Counted from the first letter of the stretch, positions 1 to 7,292 are shown. The stretch: DNA of 9,075 nucleotides from Fidelibacterota bacterium 46_43 (GCA_001509335.1 LGGY01000018.1:1-9075), one strand, 5' to 3'. Made by a program: numbers and translations. Notes: generated by a model from the letters alone, not told the origin.

Positions 1-1
1 G

Positions 2-151
2 TATGGATTAGTTGAAAACAAACCGCATTGTTTTAAGCTTGGAAAAAGAGAATCCGATTACCGTCACCGGCACAAAAAAGTCACCGCTTACCACAAAATC
101 CGTCAAAAAGATATTCAGATGTACCATCCTGATCCCTTTCCCTGGTTATAG
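2..151 (+). CDS. 3' end of an unrecognised protein (partial)
   Basis: The frame starting at base 2 is open from the window edge to a TAG at 149-151, giving the last 49 residues of a protein whose start lies outside. The tail is very basic and rich in His, Lys and Arg (for example RHRHKK) and ends with PDPFPWL. I do not recognise the family. The case for a real gene is that the frame is open through 49 codons, while another forward frame closes within a few codons, and that it ends upstream of a terminator-like hairpin facing a convergent gene. Composition alone cannot exclude a chance open frame. No function is proposed. Confidence 0.45.
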   Translation, partial: YGLVENKPHCFKLGKRESDYRHRHKKVTAYHKIRQKDIQMYHPDPFPWL

Positions 152-197
152 TTTTGAGTGATGTAAATTTAGTGAAGAGGGGGGAGGAGTCAAACGA

Positions 198-210
198 TTC
201 AATCATTGAA
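198..210. repeat. 13-base perfect palindrome in the convergent intergenic region
   Basis: TTCAAT-C-ATTGAA is a perfect inverted repeat with a single central base. It lies between the end of the upstream partial gene (151) and the terminator hairpin. It could be a protein-binding site or chance; its arms are too short and AT-rich to make a convincing terminator. The rest of 152-236 shows only a purine-rich run (GGGGGGAGGAG, about 179-189) and no gene. Confidence 0.3.
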
Positions 211-236
211 CTAATTGGTGTGTATTCGTGGTTTAG

Positions 237-271
237 AAAAAAACTATAAAAAAATATCTTTTTATAGTTTT
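237..271. terminator. AT-rich bidirectional terminator hairpin between convergent genes
   Basis: Bases 240-252 and 259-271 form a perfect 13-bp stem around a 6-base loop. Read on the minus strand, the hairpin runs into seven T residues (complement of the A run at 237-243), which suits termination of the kinase gene that stops at 293. On the plus strand the right arm itself ends in TTTT, so it may also stop the upstream partial gene. The stem contains only one G-C pair, so it would be thermodynamically weak for an intrinsic terminator. Its position between two converging stop codons is the main support. Confidence 0.6.
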
Positions 272-292
272 AATCATTTGGAATCAGTTTAA

Positions 293-1855
293 TCATGTAA
301 AATATTCTGCTCTTAATTTAAACGGATCATCCGCTTTATATCCACGTATTCTCAGGCTGAGAGAGGCAAACAGATTTTTTAGATGACGGTAGACCGTGAC
401 ATGTTCTGGGATAGGTTTTTTCTTTCGGTTTTTTTCCGGAATCACGAAGGCATCCGTAAGATCTTTAAGGGAATAGGCATCATCATTTTCTTTATACCAC
501 ACCCAGGCGGCGTGTATGGCTGCACCCAGGGCAGCACCTTCTCCTTTAACAGGTACGGTATCGGATTCAAAAATATCGGCGATACCCTGGCACCATGCGT
601 CAGAGTTGGAAAGCCCGCCTGTCAGCCTGATTTCTTTCACCTTGATATCCATCTTTTTAAAACCATCGTACAGGTTCAGAATATGTCCTTCCAAAACGGC
701 CCTGCATAAGATCTCCAGGGTAAATTCATCTGTCCTGAATCCAAAATAGAGAGGAGCTGCCAAAGGCAAATCCGGTGTCCGCTCTCCTTCATACCAGGGT
801 AGCAAAATACGTCCTCCGTTGCCAGGACAACTCTTCCTGATCACTTCATTAAAATCATCATGGTTAAGATTGAACTGATTTAATATCTGATTGTAACCGT
901 TAGCCAGATTTGAAACGCAAAGCAAGGGTAAATAATGACCGGTACTATCGCAAAAGCAGGCGATTTCTCCTGAGGGATCGATATAAGGATCTTCCATGAA
1001 TGTATATGCTGTACCACTGGTTCCCAGACTGATCGTCACGATACCGGGCTCAATGTTGCCTGTACCGATGGCGCTGTACATGTTATCACCGGATCCGGCA
1101 TCAATGCGGCATTTCGGTGAAAAACCAAATTTTTGAACCAGGTGAGTCGAAATATTGCCGATGGATTGATCGGGCGGACGGACCTGAGGCAATTTATGGA
1201 TAAGGGCGGGATCGATGGCATTGATTACTTTCTTTGACCATTGCCGGGTTTTGGGATTCCAAAGTGCCATACCTGATGTGTCGCCATATTCCATGACCTT
1301 TACACCACCTGTCAGATACCAATTGATGTAATTGTGTACAAGAAAAAAAGTCTCTGATGTATGATAGATCTCCGGTTCATGTCTGAGCATATGAAAAATT
1401 TTCCCTGCTGTGTATCCGGTCCTCTGGGTATTCCCTATTTCCCGGATCATACGATCAACTCCACCCACCTTACGGTTCAGGATATCACACTCTTCCTGTG
1501 TCGAAAAATCATTCCACAATTTGCTCCTGTGACGAGAGAGATTCCCATGGGAGTCCAGAGCCACCAACCCATGTTGCTGTCCAGAAACGGCGATACAGGC
1601 TATGGAATGCATGGGAATACCGGCTTGAACAGCTTCTTCGAAGGTGCGGTTCACGGCATCGATCCACATATAGGGATTTGATTCTGAGACCCCCGCTGGC
1701 AGGCCGGTGAGTGTCCCGTTTTTTGTGTTATAATGAGGCAAGGCGGTATCGTAGTTCACGGTATAGGTAAATACAACTTGTCTGTCTTGAACGTTAATAA
1801 TGACAAGTTTACAACTTTGGGTAGAAACATCCAGTCCGGCAAAAAACAACGTCAT
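293..1855 (-). CDS. xylB: Xylulokinase (FGGY-family carbohydrate kinase)
   Basis: This 520-residue cytoplasmic kinase most likely phosphorylates D-xylulose to D-xylulose 5-phosphate using ATP, feeding the pentose phosphate pathway. The length is normal for the FGGY family. The N-terminal actin-like fold opens with GLDVSTQS (residues 7-14, Asp9). SGQQHG is at 91-96 and WND at 114-116. GSGDN at 254-258 supplies the presumed catalytic base Asp257. The second domain shows SLGTSGT (276-282), LTGG (411-414) and GEGAALGAA (438-446), the ATP-site region. I chose the ATG at 1855, not the upstream in-frame ATG at 1900, because AGGAG lies 7 bases before it and the protein then starts right at the conserved first strand. 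It is transcribed away from the LacI-type regulator. FGGY kinases for other sugars (ribulose, fuculose, gluconate) are alternatives, but SGQQHG plus the overall length favour xylulose. Confidence 0.88.
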   Translation of the reverse strand: MTLFFAGLDVSTQSCKLVIINVQDRQVVFTYTVNYDTALPHYNTKNGTLTGLPAGVSESNPYMWIDAVNRTFEEAVQAGIPMHSIACIAVSGQQHGLVALDSHGNLSRHRSKLWNDFSTQEECDILNRKVGGVDRMIREIGNTQRTGYTAGKIFHMLRHEPEIYHTSETFFLVHNYINWYLTGGVKVMEYGDTSGMALWNPKTRQWSKKVINAIDPALIHKLPQVRPPDQSIGNISTHLVQKFGFSPKCRIDAGSGDNMYSAIGTGNIEPGIVTISLGTSGTAYTFMEDPYIDPSGEIACFCDSTGHYLPLLCVSNLANGYNQILNQFNLNHDDFNEVIRKSCPGNGGRILLPWYEGERTPDLPLAAPLYFGFRTDEFTLEILCRAVLEGHILNLYDGFKKMDIKVKEIRLTGGLSNSDAWCQGIADIFESDTVPVKGEGAALGAAIHAAWVWYKENDDAYSLKDLTDAFVIPEKNRKKKPIPEHVTVYRHLKNLFASLSLRIRGYKADDPFKLRAEYFT

Positions 1856-1862
1856 GGCTATA

Positions 1863-1867
1863 CTCCT
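1863..1867 (-). promoter_or_regulatory. Ribosome binding site that sets the kinase start
   Basis: On the minus strand the sequence reads AGGAG, then seven bases, then ATG at 1855. This decides the start in favour of the shorter protein. The longer in-frame start at 1900 would add 15 residues that do not belong to the family fold. Confidence 0.75.
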
Positions 1868-1882
1868 GTTAAACCTAGGGAA

Positions 1883-1912
1883 AATATACAAGCTTATCAT
1901 GTATGACGTAAA
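1883..1912 (-). promoter_or_regulatory. Candidate promoter for the kinase gene
   Basis: On the minus strand TTTACG (1912-1907; 4 of 6 to the -35 consensus) is followed after 18 bases by TATATT (1888-1883; 5 of 6 to the -10 consensus). Transcription would start near 1876, giving a leader of about 20 bases that includes the AGGAG site. It is weaker than the promoter on the other side of this divergent region. No LacI-type palindrome with a central CG overlaps it, so if the regulator controls this gene it must act from the site at 2031-2048 or elsewhere. Confidence 0.35.
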
Positions 1913-1997
1913 GTCCTTGTTTTCAGAGGAGAAAATTCTGCAAGAAAATGACTTAAAGGGGATTACATCTGAGCAGGGGAAAAATTAAAAAAAATAC

Positions 1998-2026
1998 TTG
2001 ACAAAGATTTCAAAAAAAACTATACT
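1998..2026 (+). promoter_or_regulatory. Near-consensus housekeeping promoter for the LacI-type regulator
   Basis: A perfect TTGACA (1998-2003) is followed by exactly 17 bases and then TATACT (2021-2026), one mismatch from the -10 consensus. The expected start of transcription, about 2033, falls inside the palindrome at 2031-2048, a classic arrangement for repression by blocking initiation. An unrepressed promoter of this quality should be strong, so tight negative autoregulation is likely (inference). Confidence 0.75.
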
Positions 2027-2030
2027 GAAT

Positions 2031-2048
2031 TGCGAAAACGATTGCGCA
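2031..2048. promoter_or_regulatory. LacI-family operator overlapping the regulator's transcription start
   Basis: TGCGAAAAC|GATTGCGCA is an 18-base inverted repeat in which 7 of 9 half-site positions match. It is centred on the CG step that LacI-family hinge helices typically open with an intercalating Leu. It begins 5 bases after the -10 box, where bound repressor would block initiation. The neighbouring gene encodes a LacI-family protein that keeps the intercalating Leu, so autoregulation is the natural reading. The same site may also affect the divergent kinase promoter about 120-150 bases away. Confidence 0.65.
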
Positions 2049-2084
2049 TCACAATGTTGACACAATGACTAAACAGATGAGAGC

Positions 2085-3104
2085 ATGACAGTTACCTTAA
2101 AGGATATTGCCAGCCGTACCGGTTTTTCCGTATCGACTGTTTCGAGGGTCTTGAACGGTGGTGCAGAGATGTATCGTATTAGTCAGAAAACCCGTCTGCA
2201 AATAGAAAAGGTCGCCCAGGAATTAAAGTACAGACCCAATCAATTAGCCCGTGGTTTACGGACGAAAAAGACCCAGGCTATCGGCTTGGTCATCCCGGAT
2301 ATTTCAAACCCGTTTTTTGCTCATGTTTCCAGAGTGGTTCAGGTGGGAATGTACGAAGCAGGGTATATTCTGATTGTTTGTAACACAGATGAGAATCAGG
2401 ACACAGAGATTGAACAGATTCAGTTGCTGCGAAGCAAAGGGGTTGATGGAATTATTATTATGCCCGTTGGACTGGAGTCCCACCATATCAAAGAATTATT
2501 AAATAGTAAAATTCCAGTCGTTTTATTGGACAGATCTTTTAAAGATATATCAGCTAATTTAGTGTTGGTAGATAATTATACAGGATCACGCAAAGCTGTT
2601 GAATACCTGCTTAAAAATGGCCACCGGAGAATTGCGATTATTCAGGGACTGACGAACACATCAACCAATGATATGCGTGTTAAAGGATATATCGATGCCC
2701 ATCAGGCGTACCATATCGAGGTGGATGAAAATCTGATTGTGGGGAAAGATTATCGCCGTGAAAATGGATATATCGAAACAAAATACCTGCTGAATTTAAA
2801 TAATCCACCAACAGCCATATATTCGACAAGTGATATGATTACCCTGGGTATCCTGGATGCCATTTTTGAAGACAAATTATCCATTCCAGATGATATCTCT
2901 CTCGTCTCATTTGATGATGTGGATTATGCTCCATATCTGATATCTCCCCTGACCGCCGTTCATCAGCCCTGGCAGTTGATGGGTGAAATTGCTGTAAAAC
3001 TTCTATTGAAAGATATCAAAAGTTCCGGCCAGATGGAAAAAAGCCGAATTGAATTAAAACCGGTGTTAAATATCCGTAAATCGGTAAAAAATCTTAATAC
3101 TTAA
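2085..3104 (+). CDS. LacI-family transcriptional regulator
   Basis: This 339-residue cytoplasmic regulator has the full family architecture. Residues 4-24 form the DNA-binding helix-turn-helix (TLKDIASRTGFSVSTVSRVL). Residues 51-59 are the hinge helix (PNQLARGLR), with Leu58 as the likely minor-groove intercalator. The rest is a periplasmic-binding-protein-like effector domain: IGLVIPDISNPFF at about 66-78, Arg198 in NDMRVKGY (equivalent to a sugar-contacting Arg in LacI), and SFDD at 276-279. Effector is unknown; xylose, xylulose or a xylo-oligosaccharide is a guess from the kinase. The Shine-Dalgarno match before the ATG is weak (GAGAG-like), so translation may be low despite the strong promoter. 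It lies between the divergent kinase and the transporter genes, with a palindrome on each side, and probably controls both. Confidence 0.92.
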   Translation: MTVTLKDIASRTGFSVSTVSRVLNGGAEMYRISQKTRLQIEKVAQELKYRPNQLARGLRTKKTQAIGLVIPDISNPFFAHVSRVVQVGMYEAGYILIVCNTDENQDTEIEQIQLLRSKGVDGIIIMPVGLESHHIKELLNSKIPVVLLDRSFKDISANLVLVDNYTGSRKAVEYLLKNGHRRIAIIQGLTNTSTNDMRVKGYIDAHQAYHIEVDENLIVGKDYRRENGYIETKYLLNLNNPPTAIYSTSDMITLGILDAIFEDKLSIPDDISLVSFDDVDYAPYLISPLTAVHQPWQLMGEIAVKLLLKDIKSSGQMEKSRIELKPVLNIRKSVKNLNT

Positions 3105-3166
3105 CCTGAATAAATAGATAAACAAATGTTAAAAAATAACACTCAATATGTCCGATTAAACAAAAT

Positions 3167-3184
3167 TGTGCAAACGTTATCATA
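3167..3184. promoter_or_regulatory. Second LacI-type operator, before the transporter genes
   Basis: TGTGCAAAC|GTTATCATA is an imperfect 18-base palindrome (6 of 9 half-site matches) centred on CG with a perfect AACGTT core. Aligned on the centre it shares 11 of 18 bases with the site at 2031-2048, including the TGNGNAAAC left half. It ends 16 bases before the binding-protein ATG. A weak promoter could overlap it (TTAAAC at 3156-3161, 16 bases, TATCAT at 3178-3183). I infer that the regulator represses the transporter operon here; evidence is weaker than for the first site. Confidence 0.5.
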
Positions 3185-3200
3185 AGGAAGATTATGACGT

Positions 3201-4517
3201 ATGAAGAAACTTATTGCAGTCCTTCTAACAGCTTGTATGCTGTTTACAACGTGTGGTAAAAACAAGAAACAAAATGAAAATGGTAATGTGACCATTACCT
3301 TTTGGCATAGTTTTGTGGCTTCTACCATTCCCGCGTTGGAAGATTTGATTTCTCAATTTGAAAAAGAACATCCGGGGATTAAAATTAATGCCCAGTATGT
3401 CCCCACGGGGGATGCCTTGATCCAAAAGTTGATTACAGCGATTCAAAGTAAAACAGCTCCTGATATTTCATGGATACACTCGGATTTTTTAGCGGATTTG
3501 GTGGATGCAGATGCCATTTATGAAATGGCACATTTTATTGAAGGTGAAAATGGATTAAGTCAGGAAGAGCTATCAGATATTTATCCCGCATTGATGCAAT
3601 ATGCATCCTTAAGAAAAAAAATATACAGTATCCCCATGGAAGCCACCAACCTGGCTCTTATCTATAATAAGGATTTGTTCCGCAAGGCTGGATATGATGC
3701 GGAACGTCCACCGCAAACATGGGACGAGTTAAAAACATACGCCATAAAACTATCGGAAGATTATAATCATGACGGGATTTATGATCAAATTGGATTTTTT
3801 GTCCCGGTTTATCCCTCTTCTGGCCCCTTAAGTGGCTGGATGACATGGCAATGGATTCCTTATCTGTGGCAGGCTGGGGGATATATCGTGAATGAAGATC
3901 AAACAGAGGTCTTGTATAACAGTAAGGCAGGTGTTCAGGCTCTCACATTGTGGAAAGAAATATATGATTCTTTGAATCTTTCATCATTCACTGTCGATTA
4001 TGATGTCGCTTTTGCCTCACAACGCGTGGCTATGTCCATGGACGGTCCTTGGAACCTTCCCCGCTTCAACAATATCATGAAAAATATTGACTGGGCGTTT
4101 GCTCCTTTACCGGAAGGACCTGAAAAAAGAGCAACCGTAGTGGGTGGAGAATATCTGGTTATATTTAAACAATCCCCCCATCCCGACGAATCCTGGACCT
4201 TTATTAGGTGGATTATTCGGCCGGATGTACAGGCACGATGGGCTATGAAATCCGGCTACCTGCCTGTCCGTCAATCTGTAAAATCGGTTCCGGAATTTAC
4301 ACAATATCTTGAAGAAAACCCAAATTTCAAGGTTTTTGTGGATCAGATGGAAGTCGCACAAGCTCAACGACCCCTGGATAATTTCGGTCTGCAAATTACA
4401 CGTCATATCGCCGAGGCTATTGAAGCTGCCACACTGGGGGGAATGGATCCTCAGGAAGCACTGAACCGCTCTGCCGAAAAATCCAACAAACTGCTAAAAT
4501 CGGTCCAAAAGGAATAA
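3201..4517 (+). CDS. Sugar ABC transporter solute-binding lipoprotein (family 1, CUT1 type)
   Basis: This 438-residue protein would capture a sugar in the periplasm and deliver it to the two permeases that follow. It begins with a short basic start and hydrophobic stretch and has two possible lipidated cysteines: Cys12 (LTAC, a textbook lipobox but with a very short hydrophobic core) and Cys18 (FTTC, poorer motif, better core). Family 1 hallmarks are TITFWHSF (31-38), FEKEHPGIKI (53-62), SIPMEATNLALIYNKDLF (143-160), DGPWNL (281-286) and VVGGEYLVIFK (313-323). Residues 187-195 (DYNHDGIYD) resemble a calcium-binding EF-hand-like loop. AAGGAAG at 3184-3190 precedes the ATG by 10 bases, a slightly long spacing; the closer ATG at 3194 is out of frame and soon stops. 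An oligosaccharide or disaccharide ligand is typical of this family; the exact sugar cannot be read. Confidence 0.9.
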   Translation: MKKLIAVLLTACMLFTTCGKNKKQNENGNVTITFWHSFVASTIPALEDLISQFEKEHPGIKINAQYVPTGDALIQKLITAIQSKTAPDISWIHSDFLADLVDADAIYEMAHFIEGENGLSQEELSDIYPALMQYASLRKKIYSIPMEATNLALIYNKDLFRKAGYDAERPPQTWDELKTYAIKLSEDYNHDGIYDQIGFFVPVYPSSGPLSGWMTWQWIPYLWQAGGYIVNEDQTEVLYNSKAGVQALTLWKEIYDSLNLSSFTVDYDVAFASQRVAMSMDGPWNLPRFNNIMKNIDWAFAPLPEGPEKRATVVGGEYLVIFKQSPHPDESWTFIRWIIRPDVQARWAMKSGYLPVRQSVKSVPEFTQYLEENPNFKVFVDQMEVAQAQRPLDNFGLQITRHIAEAIEAATLGGMDPQEALNRSAEKSNKLLKSVQKE

Positions 4518-4530
4518 TGAGAAAGATTTT

Positions 4531-5436
4531 ATGAATCAACAGCAATATATCAACCGGCAACACCGAAAAAATTTCATCACGGGTATTCTGTTTCTTACTC
4601 CTACTCTGGTCATCTTCTCGATGTTTATTCTCTTTCCTGTTTTATTCTCTTTCTTCCTCAGTTTTCATAAATGGAATATGTTCAGCAGTTCCCAATCCTT
4701 TATAGGCTTTGCGAATTATCAACGGTTGTTGACTGATCCTGAATTTTGGCAGGTTTTGAAACAGACAATCATGTACACCCTGGGGACCGTCCCCCTGAAT
4801 ATGATAATCGCACTTTTTCTGGCCATGATGCTGAATAAAAAGATTAAGGGAAAAAAGTTTTTACGTACTGCTTTTTTTACTCCGGTTATTATCTCACCAG
4901 TGGCTGCTGCCCTGATATGGCGCTGGATTTATGATCCGAATTTTGGTCTGCTTAATTATGCTACGGGATTTTTTGGAATTCCCCCCGTGAATTGGCTGAA
5001 CGACAGCCGTGCTGCCATGGCTGCTCTGATCATTATGGGTGTGTGGAAAAACCTGGGAATTAATATGGTTCTCTTTTCAGCGGGACTTCAGGGAATTCCG
5101 GACACTTACTATGAAGCAGCGGAAATGGATGGAGCCGGAAGGTGGTCCAAATTCTGGAATATTACTCTTCCTATGCTGACTCCTACAACCTTCTTCATTA
5201 TGATTATGTCCATGATCAGTTCCTTTCAGGTATTTGATATTGTCTATGTTCTCACCTCAGGTGGACCTATGGGGTCAACAAAGGTTATGGTCTTTTATAT
5301 GTATGAATATGCTTTTAAGTTTTTTGAAATGGGCTATGCCTCAGCTGTAGCCTATATATTCTTTGCCATGCTGGCAGTCCTGACATTGTTGCAGGTTAAG
5401 TATATGCGAACCCGTTCCGGTTATGAGGGAGTCTGA
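4531..5436 (+). CDS. Sugar ABC transporter permease (MalF/UgpA type)
   Basis: This 301-residue inner-membrane protein forms one half of the transport channel. Six hydrophobic segments are visible, at about 16-45, 76-101, 113-133, 162-187, 219-241 and 269-289. The cytoplasmic EAA loop that docks on the ATPase is intact at 195-214 (EAAEMDG, then LP at 213-214). It starts 13 bases after the binding-protein stop; the Shine-Dalgarno site is poor (GAGAAAG), so translational coupling to the preceding gene is likely. It overlaps the next permease gene by one base, confirming that the two are expressed together. The cognate ATPase gene is not in the window; CUT1 systems often share an MsmK/UgpC-type ATPase encoded elsewhere. 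Confidence 0.93.
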   Translation: MNQQQYINRQHRKNFITGILFLTPTLVIFSMFILFPVLFSFFLSFHKWNMFSSSQSFIGFANYQRLLTDPEFWQVLKQTIMYTLGTVPLNMIIALFLAMMLNKKIKGKKFLRTAFFTPVIISPVAAALIWRWIYDPNFGLLNYATGFFGIPPVNWLNDSRAAMAALIIMGVWKNLGINMVLFSAGLQGIPDTYYEAAEMDGAGRWSKFWNITLPMLTPTTFFIMIMSMISSFQVFDIVYVLTSGGPMGSTKVMVFYMYEYAFKFFEMGYASAVAYIFFAMLAVLTLLQVKYMRTRSGYEGV

Positions 5437-6278
5437 TGGCGACTAACAATGTTAAAATTCAAAAACTGGGCAAATCCATTCTTACACACGGAGTTATCTA
5501 CCTGCTCGCTTTCATTACTATTGCCCCCTTTATCTGGATGATTCTGACATCTCTGAAAGATATTAGTGATATTTTTGTCTATCCACCCAAATGGTTCCCC
5601 GATAAAATCCAGTGGAATAATTATGCCCGGGCATTTCAAGCCGCTCCTTTCGGCCGATACTATCTAAACAGTATTTTTGTGGCAGTAACGGTAACTCTTG
5701 GTCAGTTGATTACCTGCTCCATGGCTGCCTACGCCTTTGCCCGCCTGAAGTTTTGGGGACGGGATGTCCTGTTCTATATTTTCTTAGGTACTATGATGAT
5801 TCCCTATCAGGTGACCATGATCCCAAGCTTTATGGTGCTTCACTGGCTGGGATGGATCGATAGTTATCAGGCTTTGATTGTTCCAGGACTGGCATCGGCG
5901 TTTGGGACTTTTTTGTTACGGCAATTCTTTTTGACTATTCCTAAAGAACTGGAAGAAGCAGCCTATATTGACGGGTGCAGTAAATTCAGGGTCCTGTGGC
6001 AAATTATCCTCCCCTTGTCCAAACCAGCCCTTGCGACACTTGCCATCTTTACCTTTATGGGGACTTTCAATGATTTTATCTGGGCCTTGATAGTTGTGAA
6101 TTCTGAGCACCTAAGGACCGTTCAACTGGGACTGGCTGTATTTCGGGACAGATATATTACTGATTGGGATCTTTTGATGGCCGGCTCGGTGATGGCAACA
6201 TTGCCAATCTTAATCGTCTTCTTCTTCGCACAGAAATATTTTATCAAGGGGATAACGCTCAGTGGTATTAAAGGGTAA
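5436..6278 (+). CDS. Sugar ABC transporter permease (MalG/UgpE type)
   Basis: This 280-residue inner-membrane protein is the second channel half. Hydrophobic segments lie at about 17-39, 77-101, 110-131, 143-162, 196-221 and 247-267. The EAA loop at 173-193 (EEAAYIDG, then ILP) is intact. The C-terminus KGITLSGIKG is the ending typical of this subfamily. The ATG shares its A with the TGA stop of the previous gene, and AGGGAG lies 4 bases upstream, so translation is coupled. The next gene begins 24 bases downstream on the same strand with no terminator between them, which ties the outer-envelope proteins that follow to this transporter. Confidence 0.93.
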   Translation: MATNNVKIQKLGKSILTHGVIYLLAFITIAPFIWMILTSLKDISDIFVYPPKWFPDKIQWNNYARAFQAAPFGRYYLNSIFVAVTVTLGQLITCSMAAYAFARLKFWGRDVLFYIFLGTMMIPYQVTMIPSFMVLHWLGWIDSYQALIVPGLASAFGTFLLRQFFLTIPKELEEAAYIDGCSKFRVLWQIILPLSKPALATLAIFTFMGTFNDFIWALIVVNSEHLRTVQLGLAVFRDRYITDWDLLMAGSVMATLPILIVFFFAQKYFIKGITLSGIKG

Positions 6279-6302
6279 TTACGTTAAAAGTAAGGGTGAC
6301 TT

Positions 6303-7274
6303 ATGATGAAGCGTTCAAATCTTCAATGGATACATATCAGAAGATTCACGATTATGGCGCTATTGCTGCTCTTTACACTCAATAGCTGTGAAGAAGATAG
6401 TAAACCACTGGCGCCGTATGCAGGTCCGCCCCCTTTAAGTGACTTGTTAATCGAAGGGGGGACTTTAACCCCTCGGTTTAATTGGATTGGCGGGTATGTC
6501 ACTGTTTTTGGTGTGAATAGGGGACATTATGCCAGATTGGATTCTACACTTCAATGGCTGATCATATCAGAGGGCAATAATCTTCACTATCCTATAAAAT
6601 ATGGTGTTCTCCCTGAAGGTGCTGAAGATATTACTGAACTATATGGTGGTAAATTTGAAGATTTCATTGAGGATAGCACCTATACGTATTGGATGGTTAA
6701 GGAAGAAGGGTGGAATGATATTCTGCAACATGTGGATAAATATATTATGCCGGCAATAACGGATTCAGTTCATTCGTACTCCATTGACGATACACTCTGG
6801 ATTAATACGTATCAACATCTGCAAAAATCCTGCTGGATTGATGCTTTCACCAATATTGATATGAGCAGTATCAAATTAAGAGGATCTTTTGCCGATATTG
6901 TTTTAACTGAAACAGATTCATGTAATAATGTCTTAATAGATTGGACGATTATCGATCAATCGGTGCAAGATTCCCTTGTTGCAGCCGTTGGTTTGTGCAA
7001 AGCTGCAACGTATGATCCAAAAAAAATTGTGTGGGAAATCTGGTCCGTCGATACGGTCGATAATCAAATTATATATGGGAAAAATAATGTAATTAGCCCG
7101 CCATTGTTGCTGGGACAGTCTTTCCCCAATACCTGGGTTTTTAAGCAATTTCCCAGCCAGGGACTTGAAAGAAATGCAACCTATCTGTTTTGGGTTGCCG
7201 GCAAGGACTGGGACCAGGAGAATCATTTGAGATTTACAAAGTATCACTCGTATATCACGTTTAATACCTGGTAA
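6303..7274 (+). CDS. Unrecognised lipoprotein with a duplicated beta-sandwich-like domain
   Basis: I do not recognise the family of this 323-residue protein. Residues 1-28 form a lipoprotein signal peptide (Arg13-Arg14, hydrophobic 15-26) ending in the lipobox LNSC with Cys29. A proline-rich linker (PLAPYAGPPP, 35-44) follows. The mature part looks like two copies of one module: residues about 59-139 and 210-305. Each has a G-x-x-(R/K) strand, a W/I-rich strand ending in a Tyr-Gly, then TYxxW-V-x-x-x-W-(N/D) (126-138 and 293-304). This pattern suggests fibronectin III-like or similar sandwich folds, by inference only. AAGGG precedes the start; the ATG at 6306 is an equally good start. Its position between permeases and a FadL-like barrel suggests a role at the outer membrane in substrate capture or barrel assembly. 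Confidence 0.75.
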   Translation: MMKRSNLQWIHIRRFTIMALLLLFTLNSCEEDSKPLAPYAGPPPLSDLLIEGGTLTPRFNWIGGYVTVFGVNRGHYARLDSTLQWLIISEGNNLHYPIKYGVLPEGAEDITELYGGKFEDFIEDSTYTYWMVKEEGWNDILQHVDKYIMPAITDSVHSYSIDDTLWINTYQHLQKSCWIDAFTNIDMSSIKLRGSFADIVLTETDSCNNVLIDWTIIDQSVQDSLVAAVGLCKAATYDPKKIVWEIWSVDTVDNQIIYGKNNVISPPLLLGQSFPNTWVFKQFPSQGLERNATYLFWVAGKDWDQENHLRFTKYHSYITFNTW

Positions 7275-7292
7275 TGTTTTTTACATGAACAA

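Noticed and set aside
383..709. Plus-strand open frame of 108 codons inside the kinase
   Set aside because: It is antisense to a clearly recognisable FGGY gene, shows no family pattern and has no good ribosome site.
1856..1900. Longer start for the kinase at ATG 1900 (15 extra residues)
   Set aside because: AGGAG lies 7 bases before the ATG at 1855, and the family's first strand begins right after that Met. The extra stretch also overlaps the candidate -10 box.
3127..3141. TGTTA-AAAAA-TAACA hairpin after the regulator gene
   Set aside because: A 5-bp AT-rich stem without a following T-run is too weak to call a terminator.
3194..3262. ATG at 3194 just before the binding-protein start
   Set aside because: It is out of frame, only 3 bases from the AAGGAAG site, and stops after about 22 codons; the frame from 3201 is the conserved protein.
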